Shown: piece by piece, positions 34,229 to 43,090 of the stretch | Numbering within the stretch: position 1 is the stretch's first letter | Layout: each line of letters starts with the position of its first letter | Assembly: GCA_900299145.1 (NCBI GenBank) | Contig: OMIN01000121.1 | Span: forward strand, 1 to 64,000 | DNA: 64,000 nt | Reading direction: 5' to 3' | Source: Betaproteobacteria bacterium | GTDB taxonomy: Bacteria > Pseudomonadota > Gammaproteobacteria > Burkholderiales > SG8-41 | Notes under the pieces: generated by a model | Told to the model about the DNA's origin: nothing | Databases searched by the model: none | What the model saw: only the letters and a program-made list of their open reading frames with translations | Made by a program: the position numbers and the translations under genes

Positions 34229-36559
34229 TTAATGTGTATTACCCAAATGAGATTTTTTCTGTTGAATCGCCGCCCACACCTTTGACGGTGTCAGCGGCAT
34301 GTCAAGGTGTCTGACGCCCAGCGCGTTGCTCACCGCGCCCACCAGCGCCGGTAGCGATGCCGTGCAGCCCGATTCGCCCATGCCCTTGATGCCGAGCGGG
34401 CCGAGCTTGGACAGCGTGGTGTATTCTTCCATGCGAATGGATTTCAGCTTGCCTGCGCGCGGCATCACGTAATCCATGAATGACCCGGTAATCATCTGTC
34501 CGGAATCCTTGTCGTAGACAATGTGTTCGCCGAACACCTGGCCCAGCCCCTGAACCACCGCGCCGTGCATCTGGCCTTCGACAATGGTGTGGCTGACGAT
34601 GTGCCCGTAATCGTCCACCGACAGATACGACGCAATGTCGGTGACGCCGGTTTCCGGGTCGACTTCCACTTCGGCGATATGGCAACCGTTGGGATAAGTT
34701 GAAGTAAACGTGCCTTCACCGATCACCGACAGCTTTTTCTTCGCCGCCAGTTGCGCCAGCGTGATTTTTTTCTTGCTGTGCGGCGACGAAAACTCACCCT
34801 TGGCGTAATTCACCTGTGACGGCTCGACGCTCAAATCCTCAGCCGCCAGCGATTTGCCTGCATCGATCAACTTGTTGGCAGCGATGTGGCACACCGTACC
34901 CGCACCCACCATGGTGCGCGAACCGCCGGAATGGTTGCCGGTCATCGTCACCGAGCGCTCGGCGTCGCCCTGCTTGACTTTGATCTGCTCAACGGGAATG
35001 CCCAGAGCGCTGGCGGTGACCATTGCAAACGAGGTTTCATGCCCTTGCCCCTGCGAATGCGACACGGTGTGCAGCGTGACCTGGCCGTCGCCATTGACCG
35101 TAAGTTCGATCTCGTCGCGCGGCGCTGTACCCGCACCCGTAGGTTCAATCACAGCGGACATGCCAATGCCGCGCAGCTTGCCTTTTTTGGCGCTGGCGGC
35201 ACGGCGCGCTTCAAAGCCCGACCAGTCAGCGAGTGTCAGCGCTTTCTCCGACAGGCCCGGCAAATCGGCGATTTCAATGGTCGAGCCCGTCGCGGATTTG
35301 TACGGGTATTCATTTAGCGGCACATAGTTGCGGCGGCGCAAATCGGCCGGATCCATGTTTAGTTCCAGTGCCGCTGCATCCACCGCGCGCTCAATGGCGT
35401 AAGCGATATCGGGCCGGCCCGCGCCGCGATACGCCGCCACCCAGCCGGTGTTCGTCAGCACCACCTTGAAGTGCCCGTACAGCGCAGGAATCTTGTACAC
35501 GCCGTTCATGCAGGTGGTGGCATTGCGAATGTGACCCGCCGGGCCGGTGGGCGACAGATACGCGCCCTGATCCGTAATCCAGTCCACGCGCATGCCGGTG
35601 AACTGCGCGTTATTGTCCATCGCCAGCGTGATGGTGATCAGGTTGGCGCGGCCATGTGTGTCGGTGAGGAAACTTTCCGTGCGCGTGGACACCCACTTGA
35701 TCGGCCGCTGCAACGCCTTGGCCGCCATCATCATCGACACATATTCGGGATACACCGTGCTGCGCTGGCCGAAGCCACCGCCGACATCCTGAATTTCGAC
35801 GCGGAATTTTTCTTCGCCCAGATTGGCGTACGTGGAAAACTGCTTGCGCGTCATGTTTACGCCCTGCGACGGCGTGTGTACCACGTAGCTGTCCGTGTCG
35901 GCTTTGTATTCAATCAACGCCGCGCGCGGCTCCATCGGGCTTGCCGTCACGCGCGTGCAATCGACCGTGATTTTGGTCACGTGCGCGGCCTTCGCGATAG
36001 CCTCCATCACTGGCGCCTCAACGCCGCTTTCGGCTTCAACCGGGCAATTGCCGGGCACATCATCATGCAACTGTGGCGCGCCGGGTTTCAGCGCTTCTTC
36101 CGGATCCACAATCGCGGGCAAGTCTTCGTAGACCACTTCAATTAACTCGCAGGCATCCTGCGCGGCCAAATGAGAATCGGCCACCACCATAGCCACCGGG
36201 TCGCCCACAAACCGCACCTTGCCAATGGCCAGACACGGCCGCGCCGGCACGCGCGCCTTCATGCCGCCTTTGCCGGTTGGCGGCAGAAAACTCGGCGCGC
36301 GCAAATAACCCGCAGCTTGCGCATCCGCGCCCGTGTAAACGCCGACCACGCCCTTGATCTGCCGCAACTTGTCGAAATTGATCGACACAATGCGCGCATG
36401 CGCTCGATCCGACCGCAGAAAACACGCATGCAATTGATCCGGCGCGTTCCAGTCCGACGAATATTTGCCATTGCCGGTAATCAGGCGCATGTCCTCAAAG
36501 CGCGACACCTGCGCGTTGCCGACCTTGAACAATTGGGAATGATGCTGATGTTGATCCAT
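34229..36559 (-). CDS. Molybdenum hydroxylase large subunit (CoxL-like, not a CO-oxidising form)
   Basis: This 776-residue molybdopterin-binding subunit has VGGGFGQRSTVYPE near residue 260, the active-site segment AAYRGAGRPDIAY near 385, and the base Glu in GIKGMGESGCTASLP near 733. Form-I CO dehydrogenase has AYRCSFR at the active-site loop; here the sequence is AYRGAGR, which is the pattern of other hydroxylases of this family. The substrate is therefore probably an aldehyde or an aromatic or heterocyclic compound. Maturation genes (coxDEF-like, MCD synthesis) are not in the window. An AT-rich element lies 35 bp upstream. Confidence 0.9.
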   Translation of the reverse strand: MDQHQHHSQLFKVGNAQVSRFEDMRLITGNGKYSSDWNAPDQLHACFLRSDRAHARIVSINFDKLRQIKGVVGVYTGADAQAAGYLRAPSFLPPTGKGGMKARVPARPCLAIGKVRFVGDPVAMVVADSHLAAQDACELIEVVYEDLPAIVDPEEALKPGAPQLHDDVPGNCPVEAESGVEAPVMEAIAKAAHVTKITVDCTRVTASPMEPRAALIEYKADTDSYVVHTPSQGVNMTRKQFSTYANLGEEKFRVEIQDVGGGFGQRSTVYPEYVSMMMAAKALQRPIKWVSTRTESFLTDTHGRANLITITLAMDNNAQFTGMRVDWITDQGAYLSPTGPAGHIRNATTCMNGVYKIPALYGHFKVVLTNTGWVAAYRGAGRPDIAYAIERAVDAAALELNMDPADLRRRNYVPLNEYPYKSATGSTIEIADLPGLSEKALTLADWSGFEARRAASAKKGKLRGIGMSAVIEPTGAGTAPRDEIELTVNGDGQVTLHTVSHSQGQGHETSFAMVTASALGIPVEQIKVKQGDAERSVTMTGNHSGGSRTMVGAGTVCHIAANKLIDAGKSLAAEDLSVEPSQVNYAKGEFSSPHSKKKITLAQLAAKKKLSVIGEGTFTSTYPNGCHIAEVEVDPETGVTDIASYLSVDDYGHIVSHTIVEGQMHGAVVQGLGQVFGEHIVYDKDSGQMITGSFMDYVMPRAGKLKSIRMEEYTTLSKLGPLGIKGMGESGCTASLPALVGAVSNALGVRHLDMPLTPSKVWAAIQQKKSHLGNTH

Positions 36560-37258
36560 CCGTGCCTCGTTGAGTGTTACGAAGGTTCTTTGAAAATATA
36601 TAATAAAAACATACAGTTACTGCATAATTACAGATCACCGGCAACGCCAGCGCTTGACACTTCAGCGGTGCAATCACGCGAAACGGCTATGCGCAAGGTG
36701 CCGATGCGTGATTCTGGCTGCGATGCGCTGATTGCGCCAAATGCAATGCTCACGGGCACCCGATCACACGACTATTCTACCGTGAGAACCCGGGCGAATC
36801 ACGCGTGAAAGGCACCATCATACTGTTCGGACAATCCAGCATGTGACAGCCGTTGAGTGGTACAGCATCCTTGTTTGTTGGTGTGCCAATTGGCGCCGAC
36901 TTTCAGGCTGGTCGAATGTCGCATCACCATTCGCGGCATCAGATCGGGCGCCACGCGGCAACAGTGGTATAGCCTTTCGCGGAATCGTTTCTGCTTTCCC
37001 AATGGTTCGATTCACGGACTGATGACGAATTGGCTAATCCTGATGATCGATTGGCCTTTGCCCTTCTCGTTGCCATGGAGCGGAAGCCGCCGACGGACTG
37101 GTTCGATAAAAGGCTATTTTCTCTTGCGCACACCACAAAAATCGCCATTGCAGAACTTCGAGAATCCGGTTGTGCGTCAGCCGAGCTACTCCAACAGCTG
37201 TGGCCAGGAGTGGCTCATTGCCTTCCAAAGTTTGCCAGCACCCAAAACGCAGCGCGAA
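36560..37258. other. 700-bp gene-poor region
   Basis: This contains AT-rich element copy 12 and no convincing gene. A plus-strand frame at 37030-37326 (LANPDDRLAFALLVAMERKP, then a helical-looking stretch) has some protein-like character but begins without a ribosome-binding site and runs into the antisense of the next gene. It may be a gene remnant. Confidence 0.45.
36594..36621 (-). repeat. AT-rich border element, copy 12
   Basis: The minus strand reads CAGTAACTGTATGTTTTTAT followed by TATATATT. It lies upstream of the molybdenum hydroxylase operon and diverges slightly from the others (CTGTATG for CTATTTG). Confidence 0.65.
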
Positions 37259-37708
37259 TCAGCCCGCGATTCGTCGATCAATGGTGCGTACGATCCAGTC
37301 AAATCCTTCGTCAATACCAAGGTTGAACCCGGCACTCCACCCCAGATAAGCGCCGCCACCGAGCCCGATAAGGACAAAAAGTGCAAAAGCCGCCAGTTTT
37401 CTAAGTGCGTAACTGGCTGCGCGGGCGGCGCGTATCTCCGCCAGTCGCGCTGCCTGTTTATAGGCTTGCTCCCGTTGCGACTGAGCCAGCGCTTGCGCCT
37501 GCACCCGCACGAGCGTGGTGTGACAACTCACCACGGACGCAGCGATGAGCCGCGCGGCGTTCCGGTTCACGCCCTTGCGGCGCAGTGCCAAATCCACGAT
37601 GGGTTCGCCGTAACCGTGGCGGGCAATCTGCGAGGCCACACCGATCAGCGCCCGCAATTCCGTCCCCGGGCTTGCCGCAGCTGCGGGCCGTGCGGTGGTG
37701 TTGTCCAT
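37259..37708 (-). CDS. Hypothetical protein with one C-terminal membrane segment
   Basis: This 149-residue protein is not one I recognise. Residues 30-90 are helical and rich in Ala, Arg and Gln (QAQALAQSQREQAYKQAARL), which looks like a short coiled coil. One membrane segment follows (FALFVLIGLGGGAYLGWSAG, about 112-131), then a charged tail. The start at 37708 is chosen because the six residues before it add nothing. It stands alone, and the gene downstream of it on the minus strand is in a divergent-looking gene-poor patch. Confidence 0.55.
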   Translation of the reverse strand: MDNTTARPAAAASPGTELRALIGVASQIARHGYGEPIVDLALRRKGVNRNAARLIAASVVSCHTTLVRVQAQALAQSQREQAYKQAARLAEIRAARAASYALRKLAAFALFVLIGLGGGAYLGWSAGFNLGIDEGFDWIVRTIDRRIAG

Positions 37709-37758
37709 GGCGTATGTCCCTCGCAAGTTGGCTCATATCATGAAAAACCGGGCAAGTG

Positions 37759-38955
37759 TCACATGCGGCCTTCGTCTATCGGCAAACCGAGCCTGTATTT
37801 GCCGATCATTTCATAATGCACGCGGCGGCCCTGCATGTGTTGCGTGATAACGTGCACATCCTGAAAGTAACGCTGGATGGCGTTGCCTTCAAAAATGGCG
37901 GTGGCGCCGCAGTCAGCATATATGCTTTCGACGATTTTTGCAGCGACGCGTATGGCGTGCGTACCCGAAAGACGCACCGCCACTCGTGATTCCATTGAGG
38001 GATCGCCCGTGCGCATCACGTCGTCCCAAATTTTGTCTACCGAATCCATCAGATAGGCGTGCGCGCTGTTCAGCTGTGCTTCACATTCGCCGACGTTGTA
38101 TTGCGCAATCGGCTGATCGCGCAAGAGCCCCACCATGCGGTGCGGCGCCTTGGACCCGGCCAATTCGCAGAAATCATTGATGCAGTTGCGCGCCACCGCC
38201 AGCGCCACGATGCCGTCGCCCGCGGCAAACACCAGCGTTTGCGGAATGTGAAAGCGCTTGCCGTCGGTGATGCGCGGCGGCTTGGTGGTGTAGACGGTAT
38301 GCGCTTCGGGCACGAACACGTCCTTCAACTCAAAATGATTGGTGCCGGTGCCGCGCATGCCGCGCGTGTGCCAGGTGTCGAGCACTTCGACCTGCTCGCG
38401 CGGCACGAAGCAAAAGCGCAATTCAGGCTTGCCGTCGCGCAGGCGCGCCTCGCCGTTTTCGATCACCTGCGCCTGCGAAGCCACCCAGTTGGCGTGGCGG
38501 CTGCCGGTGCTGAAGCCATGACGGCCGCTTACCCGGTATCCGCCCGGCACGACTATGGCCTTGCCCGAAGGCTCCGGCGTATTTGACACCACGCTGCGCG
38601 GCGTGTTGGTCCAGATTTCGCGCGCGGCGTCGGGCTGCATGTAGGCGGAAAACGACGCAAAAGTCATTCCCTGATCGACCGCCCACGCCGTGCTGGCATC
38701 GGCCAACCCCAACACCTCGGCAATTCTGATTTGCGTCGGAAAATCAATTTCTCCGCCGCCCAACGATTTCGGCACGCACAACAAAAAAAGTCCTGCGTCC
38801 GCTATGGCCTCGAACACCGGGCGTGGCAGCTCGCGCGTTTTCTCGATTTCACCGGCGTTCTCGCGTACCAGCGGGGCAATCTTGCGCGCGGCTTCCAGTG
38901 GGGACAATGTCGACAAGGTGGACGAACTGGACGATTGGGGGGCATTCATGATCAA
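37759..38955 (-). CDS. Acyl-CoA dehydrogenase-fold flavoprotein (flavin-dependent monooxygenase type)
   Basis: This 398-residue protein has the three-part acyl-CoA dehydrogenase fold. LFLLCVPKSLGGGEIDFPTQ lies near residue 58, GYRVSGRHGFSTGSRHANWV near 140 and GTGTNHFELKDVFVPE near 203. The usual catalytic Glu region of true acyl-CoA dehydrogenases is not apparent. The pattern fits the DszC/HpaB/indole-oxygenase group, which uses reduced flavin and oxygen. No flavin reductase gene is adjacent. The C-terminal MQGRRVHYEMIGKYRLG is typical of this group. Confidence 0.82.
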   Translation of the reverse strand: MIMNAPQSSSSSTLSTLSPLEAARKIAPLVRENAGEIEKTRELPRPVFEAIADAGLFLLCVPKSLGGGEIDFPTQIRIAEVLGLADASTAWAVDQGMTFASFSAYMQPDAAREIWTNTPRSVVSNTPEPSGKAIVVPGGYRVSGRHGFSTGSRHANWVASQAQVIENGEARLRDGKPELRFCFVPREQVEVLDTWHTRGMRGTGTNHFELKDVFVPEAHTVYTTKPPRITDGKRFHIPQTLVFAAGDGIVALAVARNCINDFCELAGSKAPHRMVGLLRDQPIAQYNVGECEAQLNSAHAYLMDSVDKIWDDVMRTGDPSMESRVAVRLSGTHAIRVAAKIVESIYADCGATAIFEGNAIQRYFQDVHVITQHMQGRRVHYEMIGKYRLGLPIDEGRM

Positions 38956-39149
38956 GCGGCTCGGTATTCAGGAATTTGGAGGGATGCACGAGTGTCCTGA
39001 ATCGTTGTGCCGCCGTCAATCGACACAATCCACGCGTTGGCCGGGCGCTAAACTTTTGCAGGCCAGTATATGAAATGCGAGCCTCGACGTCGTTACGCGC
39101 AGCCACGTGTCCGTTGCCAGATTCATCTGGCCGCCAACAATACGCTGCC

Positions 39150-39179
39150 GTAACTATTTGTTTTATTGGTATTTTTTAG
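39150..39179 (+). repeat. AT-rich border element, copy 13
   Basis: The plus strand reads GTAACTATTTGTTTTATTGG followed by TATTTTTTAG, ending 5 nt before the stop codon of the minus-strand gene at 39185. Confidence 0.85.
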
Positions 39180-39184
39180 GGGCG

Positions 39185-39661
39185 CTATTTAGCGTCGCGT
39201 TCTTCCCATGGCGTCGTTACGTCCAGTTGCGGATCGGCGCGCCAGCGCAAGTATTCCGTGTGCAAACGGTCGGCGCGCACCTGAAATTTCTTGCTTTGGG
39301 TGACGTTACGAAAGGTTGCGTTCACCACGTAAGCGCCCGCCGGCAAGCCCGCCAGAAACAACGGCCCTTCGGCGACAGTTTCTATCAGCTTTTGTCCGCT
39401 GGCGGTGGTCAAGGTCACGCGTGCGTCCGCGACAAACGTGCCGCTGCCTTCGAGCGTCATCACCAGCTTGAAGTTGTACGACTTTTCGCGCGCGGCAAGG
39501 CTTTCGCGCGAATCACTGCCAATGCCGCCCGACACAAAAGTCACGCCGTTCATCTCCTGCACGCGGTCGGCGGTAGCGGCGTGCGCTTTGTGCGCAATAC
39601 CCGTCATCGACAGCGCCATCAGCAAGACGGCGCCGTAGGCCCGTGGTTTCACCGGCTTCAT
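39185..39661 (-). CDS. Secreted hypothetical protein with carboxypeptidase-regulatory-like domain
   Basis: This 158-residue exported protein has a signal peptide (YGAVLLMALSMTGIAHKAHA, about 9-28). A beta-rich region includes ARVTLTTASGQKLIETVAEG and GLPAGAYVVNATF, which resembles the carboxypeptidase-regulatory / transthyretin-like beta-sandwich. GGAGGAG lies 7 nt before the ATG at 39661, which decides the start. The function is unknown. The gene is divergent from a Bug gene starting at 39780, with about 118 bp between the starts. Confidence 0.7.
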   Translation of the reverse strand: MKPVKPRAYGAVLLMALSMTGIAHKAHAATADRVQEMNGVTFVSGGIGSDSRESLAAREKSYNFKLVMTLEGSGTFVADARVTLTTASGQKLIETVAEGPLFLAGLPAGAYVVNATFRNVTQSKKFQVRADRLHTEYLRWRADPQLDVTTPWEERDAK

Positions 39662-39779
39662 CGTCATTCTCCTCCAGTATTTTGTTGTCGATTTTCTTTT
39701 GACTGCCCGCGCGCGCAATTGTTTCATATCAACGCTGCTTCAGGTAATGTTGCCGTCTTGCCACTCTGCGGGAACCGCC

Positions 39780-40751
39780 ATGCGCCCAGCCACTGCCGCC
39801 ATTGTTTTGAGCTTGCTCGCGTGTGCGGGCGTGCCGGCCTGTTTCGCGCAAACGGCTTACCCGTCGAAACTGGTGCGCATTGTCAATCCGGTGGCTGCCG
39901 GCGGCAATCAGGACGTGGTGGCGCGCGCCTACGCCGAGCAGTTCGCCAGAAACCTGGGGCAGCAATTTGTGGTGGAAAGCCGCCCCGGCAACAGCGCCAT
40001 CGTCGGCACACGCTATGTCAAGACCTCGCCCGCCGACGGCTACACGCTGCTCGCGATTTCCAACACCTACGCGCGCACGCCGGCCATGATCAAGGATTCC
40101 GGCTACGACCCGATCAAGGACTTCGCCGCCATTTCCATGACCAGCGACACCGCGCTGGTGTTTGTCATCACCCCCACACTGCCGGTGAAAACGGTGAAGG
40201 AGTTCATCGCGCTTGCCAAACAGCGGCCCGGTGAAATTTCCAGCGGCTCGTCCGGTAGCGGCTCTACTGGCCATGTCGCGGCAGAAATGTTCAGCCGCCG
40301 CGCCGGCATCAAGCTGCTGCACATTCAATACAAGGGGGCAGCCCCCGCCGTGATTGATCTCGTGGGCGGGCACGTGATGCTGCGCTTCGATCAGGTGACA
40401 ACCTCGTTGCCGCACATTCGCGCCGGCAAGCTGCGCGCGCTGGCCGTCACCAGCGGCAAGCGGTCCGTGCTGATGCCCGAAGTGCCTACCGTGGATGAAT
40501 CCGGCCTGCCGGGTTTTATCGATACCACGTTCAACGGCCTGCTCGCACCCGCCGGCACGCCGCCCGCCATCATCGAACGTCTGCGTGCGGAAACCGCAAA
40601 GGCAGCCGTCATACCCGAATTGCGCAAACGCTATCAGGATCTGGGCATCGAACTTGTCGCCAGCAAGACGTCCGAGGAATTCGCGGCGTTTTTGCGCAAC
40701 CATGTCGAGGAATTCACCAAGCTCGCGCGCGACGCAGGCATGGCCCAGTGA
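39780..40751 (+). CDS. Bug/TctC-family periplasmic binding protein
   Basis: This 323-residue receptor has a signal peptide that ends VPACFAQ, then AYPSKLVRIVNPVAAGGNQD. The usual PFxPGGG loop is NPVAAGGNQD here. VESRPGNSAIVG replaces the common VDNRxGAGG, and the later motif reads IQYKGAAPAVI instead of VPYKG. These substitutions lie in the ligand loops, so the ligand may differ from that of the other receptors. The ATG at 39780 gives a clean leader, although the frame is open from 39699. An alpha/beta hydrolase gene follows 122 bp downstream. Confidence 0.88.
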   Translation: MRPATAAIVLSLLACAGVPACFAQTAYPSKLVRIVNPVAAGGNQDVVARAYAEQFARNLGQQFVVESRPGNSAIVGTRYVKTSPADGYTLLAISNTYARTPAMIKDSGYDPIKDFAAISMTSDTALVFVITPTLPVKTVKEFIALAKQRPGEISSGSSGSGSTGHVAAEMFSRRAGIKLLHIQYKGAAPAVIDLVGGHVMLRFDQVTTSLPHIRAGKLRALAVTSGKRSVLMPEVPTVDESGLPGFIDTTFNGLLAPAGTPPAIIERLRAETAKAAVIPELRKRYQDLGIELVASKTSEEFAAFLRNHVEEFTKLARDAGMAQ

Positions 40752-40873
40752 CCCCTTGGGGGTTTTAGCCCGGCGCCGGCCCGCGCATGGCTTGACTTCG
40801 CCTGCGCGCCGGTACAATCTCTTTCATGCTGCGCGCATCCGCGCAACCGTCCATTCACACAGGGAGATCCACC

Positions 40874-41626
40874 ATGCCGTTCTACGAAAAGGGCAACGTC
40901 CGCATTCACTATCAGGAAGCCGGCTCCGGTTTCCCGCTACTGGTTATCCCCGGCGGTGGCCTGAATTCGACCATTGCGTGGGTTTCCAGCGGCGCGCCCT
41001 TCGACGCCACGGCAGAATTCAAAAACGAGTTTCGCTGCATCACTTCGGATCTTCGAAATGCCTACGACGGCCAGTCATCCGGTCCGCTCGAAACCGACCG
41101 CCCGTGGGACAGCCACACCGACGATCAGTTGGGATTGATGGATCACCTGGGCATCAAAAAATTCATGGTGCTGGGCTACTGCATCGGCGGCCCGTTCATC
41201 TGGAATTTGTTGAAGCGCGCGCCGGATCGCGTGGTCGCGGCGGTGCTGGCGCAACCCAGCGGCTTTCGCAAGGAAATGCCCGAGCAATCCTATACCGGCA
41301 ATATGAAAGGCTGGGGGCCGGAGCTGGTCAAACGCCGCCCCGACCTCAACATGGACATGGTCGACCGCTTCCTGACCAAAATGTACCGCACCAACCCGGA
41401 TTTTGTTTACAGCGTGTCGCGCGACTTCGTGCGTTCCTGCCAGACACCCGTGCTGGTGCTGCCGGATGATTCGCCGCCGCACCCCTACGTGGTCGCCATG
41501 GAATCCGTGATGCTCGCGCCGAAATCCGAAGTAAGCCTGTTTCCGTGGAAGGAACCCAAGGAACGCATTCCGCTGGCAGTGCGGCAAACGCGCTCGTTCC
41601 TGCGCGCGCACCGCCCGGCGGCCTAG
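40874..41626 (+). CDS. Alpha/beta-hydrolase with cysteine nucleophile
   Basis: This 250-residue alpha/beta-hydrolase has the oxyanion region LLVIPGGGLNSTIAW (about 22-36) and the nucleophile elbow MVLGYCIGGPF (about 114-124). The elbow has Cys where lipases and esterases have Ser, as in dienelactone hydrolases. The acid could be in LVLPDDSPPHPY (about 196), and a clear C-terminal catalytic His is not seen. AGGGAG precedes the start, and an earlier in-frame ATG at 40826 is less likely. The gene lies between a Bug receptor and a 2-hydroxyacid dehydrogenase, consistent with lactone or ester degradation. Confidence 0.85.
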   Translation: MPFYEKGNVRIHYQEAGSGFPLLVIPGGGLNSTIAWVSSGAPFDATAEFKNEFRCITSDLRNAYDGQSSGPLETDRPWDSHTDDQLGLMDHLGIKKFMVLGYCIGGPFIWNLLKRAPDRVVAAVLAQPSGFRKEMPEQSYTGNMKGWGPELVKRRPDLNMDMVDRFLTKMYRTNPDFVYSVSRDFVRSCQTPVLVLPDDSPPHPYVVAMESVMLAPKSEVSLFPWKEPKERIPLAVRQTRSFLRAHRPAA

Positions 41627-41639
41627 TGCGGGCGGTGAG

Positions 41640-42605
41640 ATGGCTACAGGCATACTTTCGTTGGTGCGGGTCAACCCGGAACGCACCGCCGCATTCACCG
41701 CCGCAGGTTATGTGGTGCGCGAGGCGGCGAATTCCCCGAGCCGCGCCGACGCCATACGCGAAGCCGGCGGTCACGTTCAGGGGGTGCTCACCAATGGGCG
41801 CGGCGGGCTCACTGCCGCTGAAATGGATTTGCTGCCCAATCTGAAGTTGATCTGCGCCGTGGGCGCCGGTTACGAAATGGTCGATCTGGCGAAAGCCAGG
41901 AGCCGCGGCATCGCGGTGGCCAACAACCCCGGCACCAACGCGCCCGCCGTCGCCGACGCCGCCATGATGCTGCTGTTGGGGTCCGTGCGGCAGGTCGCAC
42001 AGGCGGATCGCTTCGTGCGCGCCGGCGGCTGGCAGGATCAGTGGCGCGCCAACACGCCCACCGTCGTGGGCAAGCGTCTCGGCATATTGGGCATGGGGCG
42101 CATCGGCGCGGGCATCGCCCATCGCGCGGCGCATGGCTTCGACATGGAAGTGGGCTATCACAACCGCAAGCTGGTGGAAAGTTCCGCCTTCCGATACTTC
42201 GGCAATCTGGTCGAACTGGCGAAGTGGGCGGATTTTCTGGTGGCCGCAACCCCCGGCGGCGCGGGCACGCGGCACCTCATCAACGCCGAAGTCATCGCAG
42301 CACTGGGGCCAGCGGGACACATCATCAACGTTGGCCGCGGCACGGTGGTGGATACGGCAGCGCTGATTGCGGCGCTGAAAGAAAAACGCCTGGCTGGCGC
42401 GGGCCTCGATGTCATCGAAGGCGAACCCGCGATACCGCCGCAAACCCTGCAACAGTTGTTTCAGTTCGAGAACATCGTGCTCACGCCCCACTGCGCCGGC
42501 CGCGCGCCGGAATCGCACGTTGCGGCAACGGCGGCGCTACTGGCGAATTTCGAAGCGTTTTTTGGCGGGAAGCCGTTGATTACGCCGGTGAAGATGGATA
42601 ACTAA
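41640..42605 (+). CDS. D-2-hydroxyacid dehydrogenase
   Basis: This 321-residue enzyme has the NAD(P)-binding motif LGILGMGRIGAGIAHRA near residue 150. The catalytic Arg is in INVGRGTVVD, the Glu in VIEGEPAIP and the His in LTPHCAGRAPESH. All four functional elements are present. It resembles glyoxylate/hydroxypyruvate reductases and is only distantly similar to the one at 21346. It starts 13 bp after the hydrolase stop, so they form an operon. Its stop codon is embedded in an AT-rich element. Confidence 0.9.
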   Translation: MATGILSLVRVNPERTAAFTAAGYVVREAANSPSRADAIREAGGHVQGVLTNGRGGLTAAEMDLLPNLKLICAVGAGYEMVDLAKARSRGIAVANNPGTNAPAVADAAMMLLLGSVRQVAQADRFVRAGGWQDQWRANTPTVVGKRLGILGMGRIGAGIAHRAAHGFDMEVGYHNRKLVESSAFRYFGNLVELAKWADFLVAATPGGAGTRHLINAEVIAALGPAGHIINVGRGTVVDTAALIAALKEKRLAGAGLDVIEGEPAIPPQTLQQLFQFENIVLTPHCAGRAPESHVAATAALLANFEAFFGGKPLITPVKMDN

Positions 42606-42633
42606 ATAATTTAATAAAATCAAATACTTATAA
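42603..42633 (-). repeat. AT-rich border element, copy 14
   Basis: The minus strand reads TATAAGTATTTGATTTTATT, then AAATTATTTA. The distal TAA on the plus strand is the dehydrogenase stop codon, and the plus strand of the head reads CTTATAAA, another -10-like hexamer. Confidence 0.8.
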
Positions 42634-42701
42634 AAAACCAGCGCTCTGGTGCGTGTAAGTTTTGTAGCTGAAATAGATACTGGAGATAGGTAACACCATT
42701 A

Positions 42702-43031
42702 TCATGCAACCCAATCTTCTGCGTCTGGAATCATGCATTGCTCTATCCATGTCGCCAAAGTATCAAACAGCATGGTCTCGGGCCACTCAGGTCGCGTCTC
42801 ACGTAAATAAGTGAGATGTACAACTGCAAATTGGGGAACGGATTCGCCAAGATAAAAAAGCACATCATCGCAATCTTGCCGATAGCCAATCGGTTGCACA
42901 TTGCGCCCGAACAAAGCGTGTCCAGCAGGCATCTCCCGATATAACTCAGCAATAGTTCGAGCTTCTTGCTCTGGCGGAGTCGGCCACCACGGAACGCGCC
43001 ACTGAATTTTAGATGGCTCGAACTTGGTCAT
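42702..43031 (-). CDS. Hypothetical protein
   Basis: This 109-residue soluble protein, rich in Trp and Pro, begins MTKFEPSKIQWRVPWWPTPP. PIGYRQDCDDVLFYLGE and VVHLTYLRETRPEWP follow. I do not recognise a family by name; the pattern suggests an immunity-type or uncharacterised conserved protein. A TTG-initiated longer form could start at 43094 and overlap the end of the HtrA-like gene. Composition is less GC-rich than the neighbours. It is downstream of the HtrA-like gene on the same strand. Confidence 0.6.
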   Translation of the reverse strand: MTKFEPSKIQWRVPWWPTPPEQEARTIAELYREMPAGHALFGRNVQPIGYRQDCDDVLFYLGESVPQFAVVHLTYLRETRPEWPETMLFDTLATWIEQCMIPDAEDWVA

Positions 43032-43090
43032 GACGTGCGTAGTAGGCCGAAATAAAGACCGTGTGGCTGAACAAAATCGACTACGCCGAA

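Noticed and set aside
32946..36559. Labelling the operon as aerobic CO dehydrogenase (coxLMS)
   Set aside because: The diagnostic AYRCSFR active-site loop is missing, so the name would mislead.
36857..37816. Plus-strand open frame of 319 residues
   Set aside because: No ribosome-binding site or recognisable motif. It overlaps the antisense of two minus-strand genes and has irregular composition.
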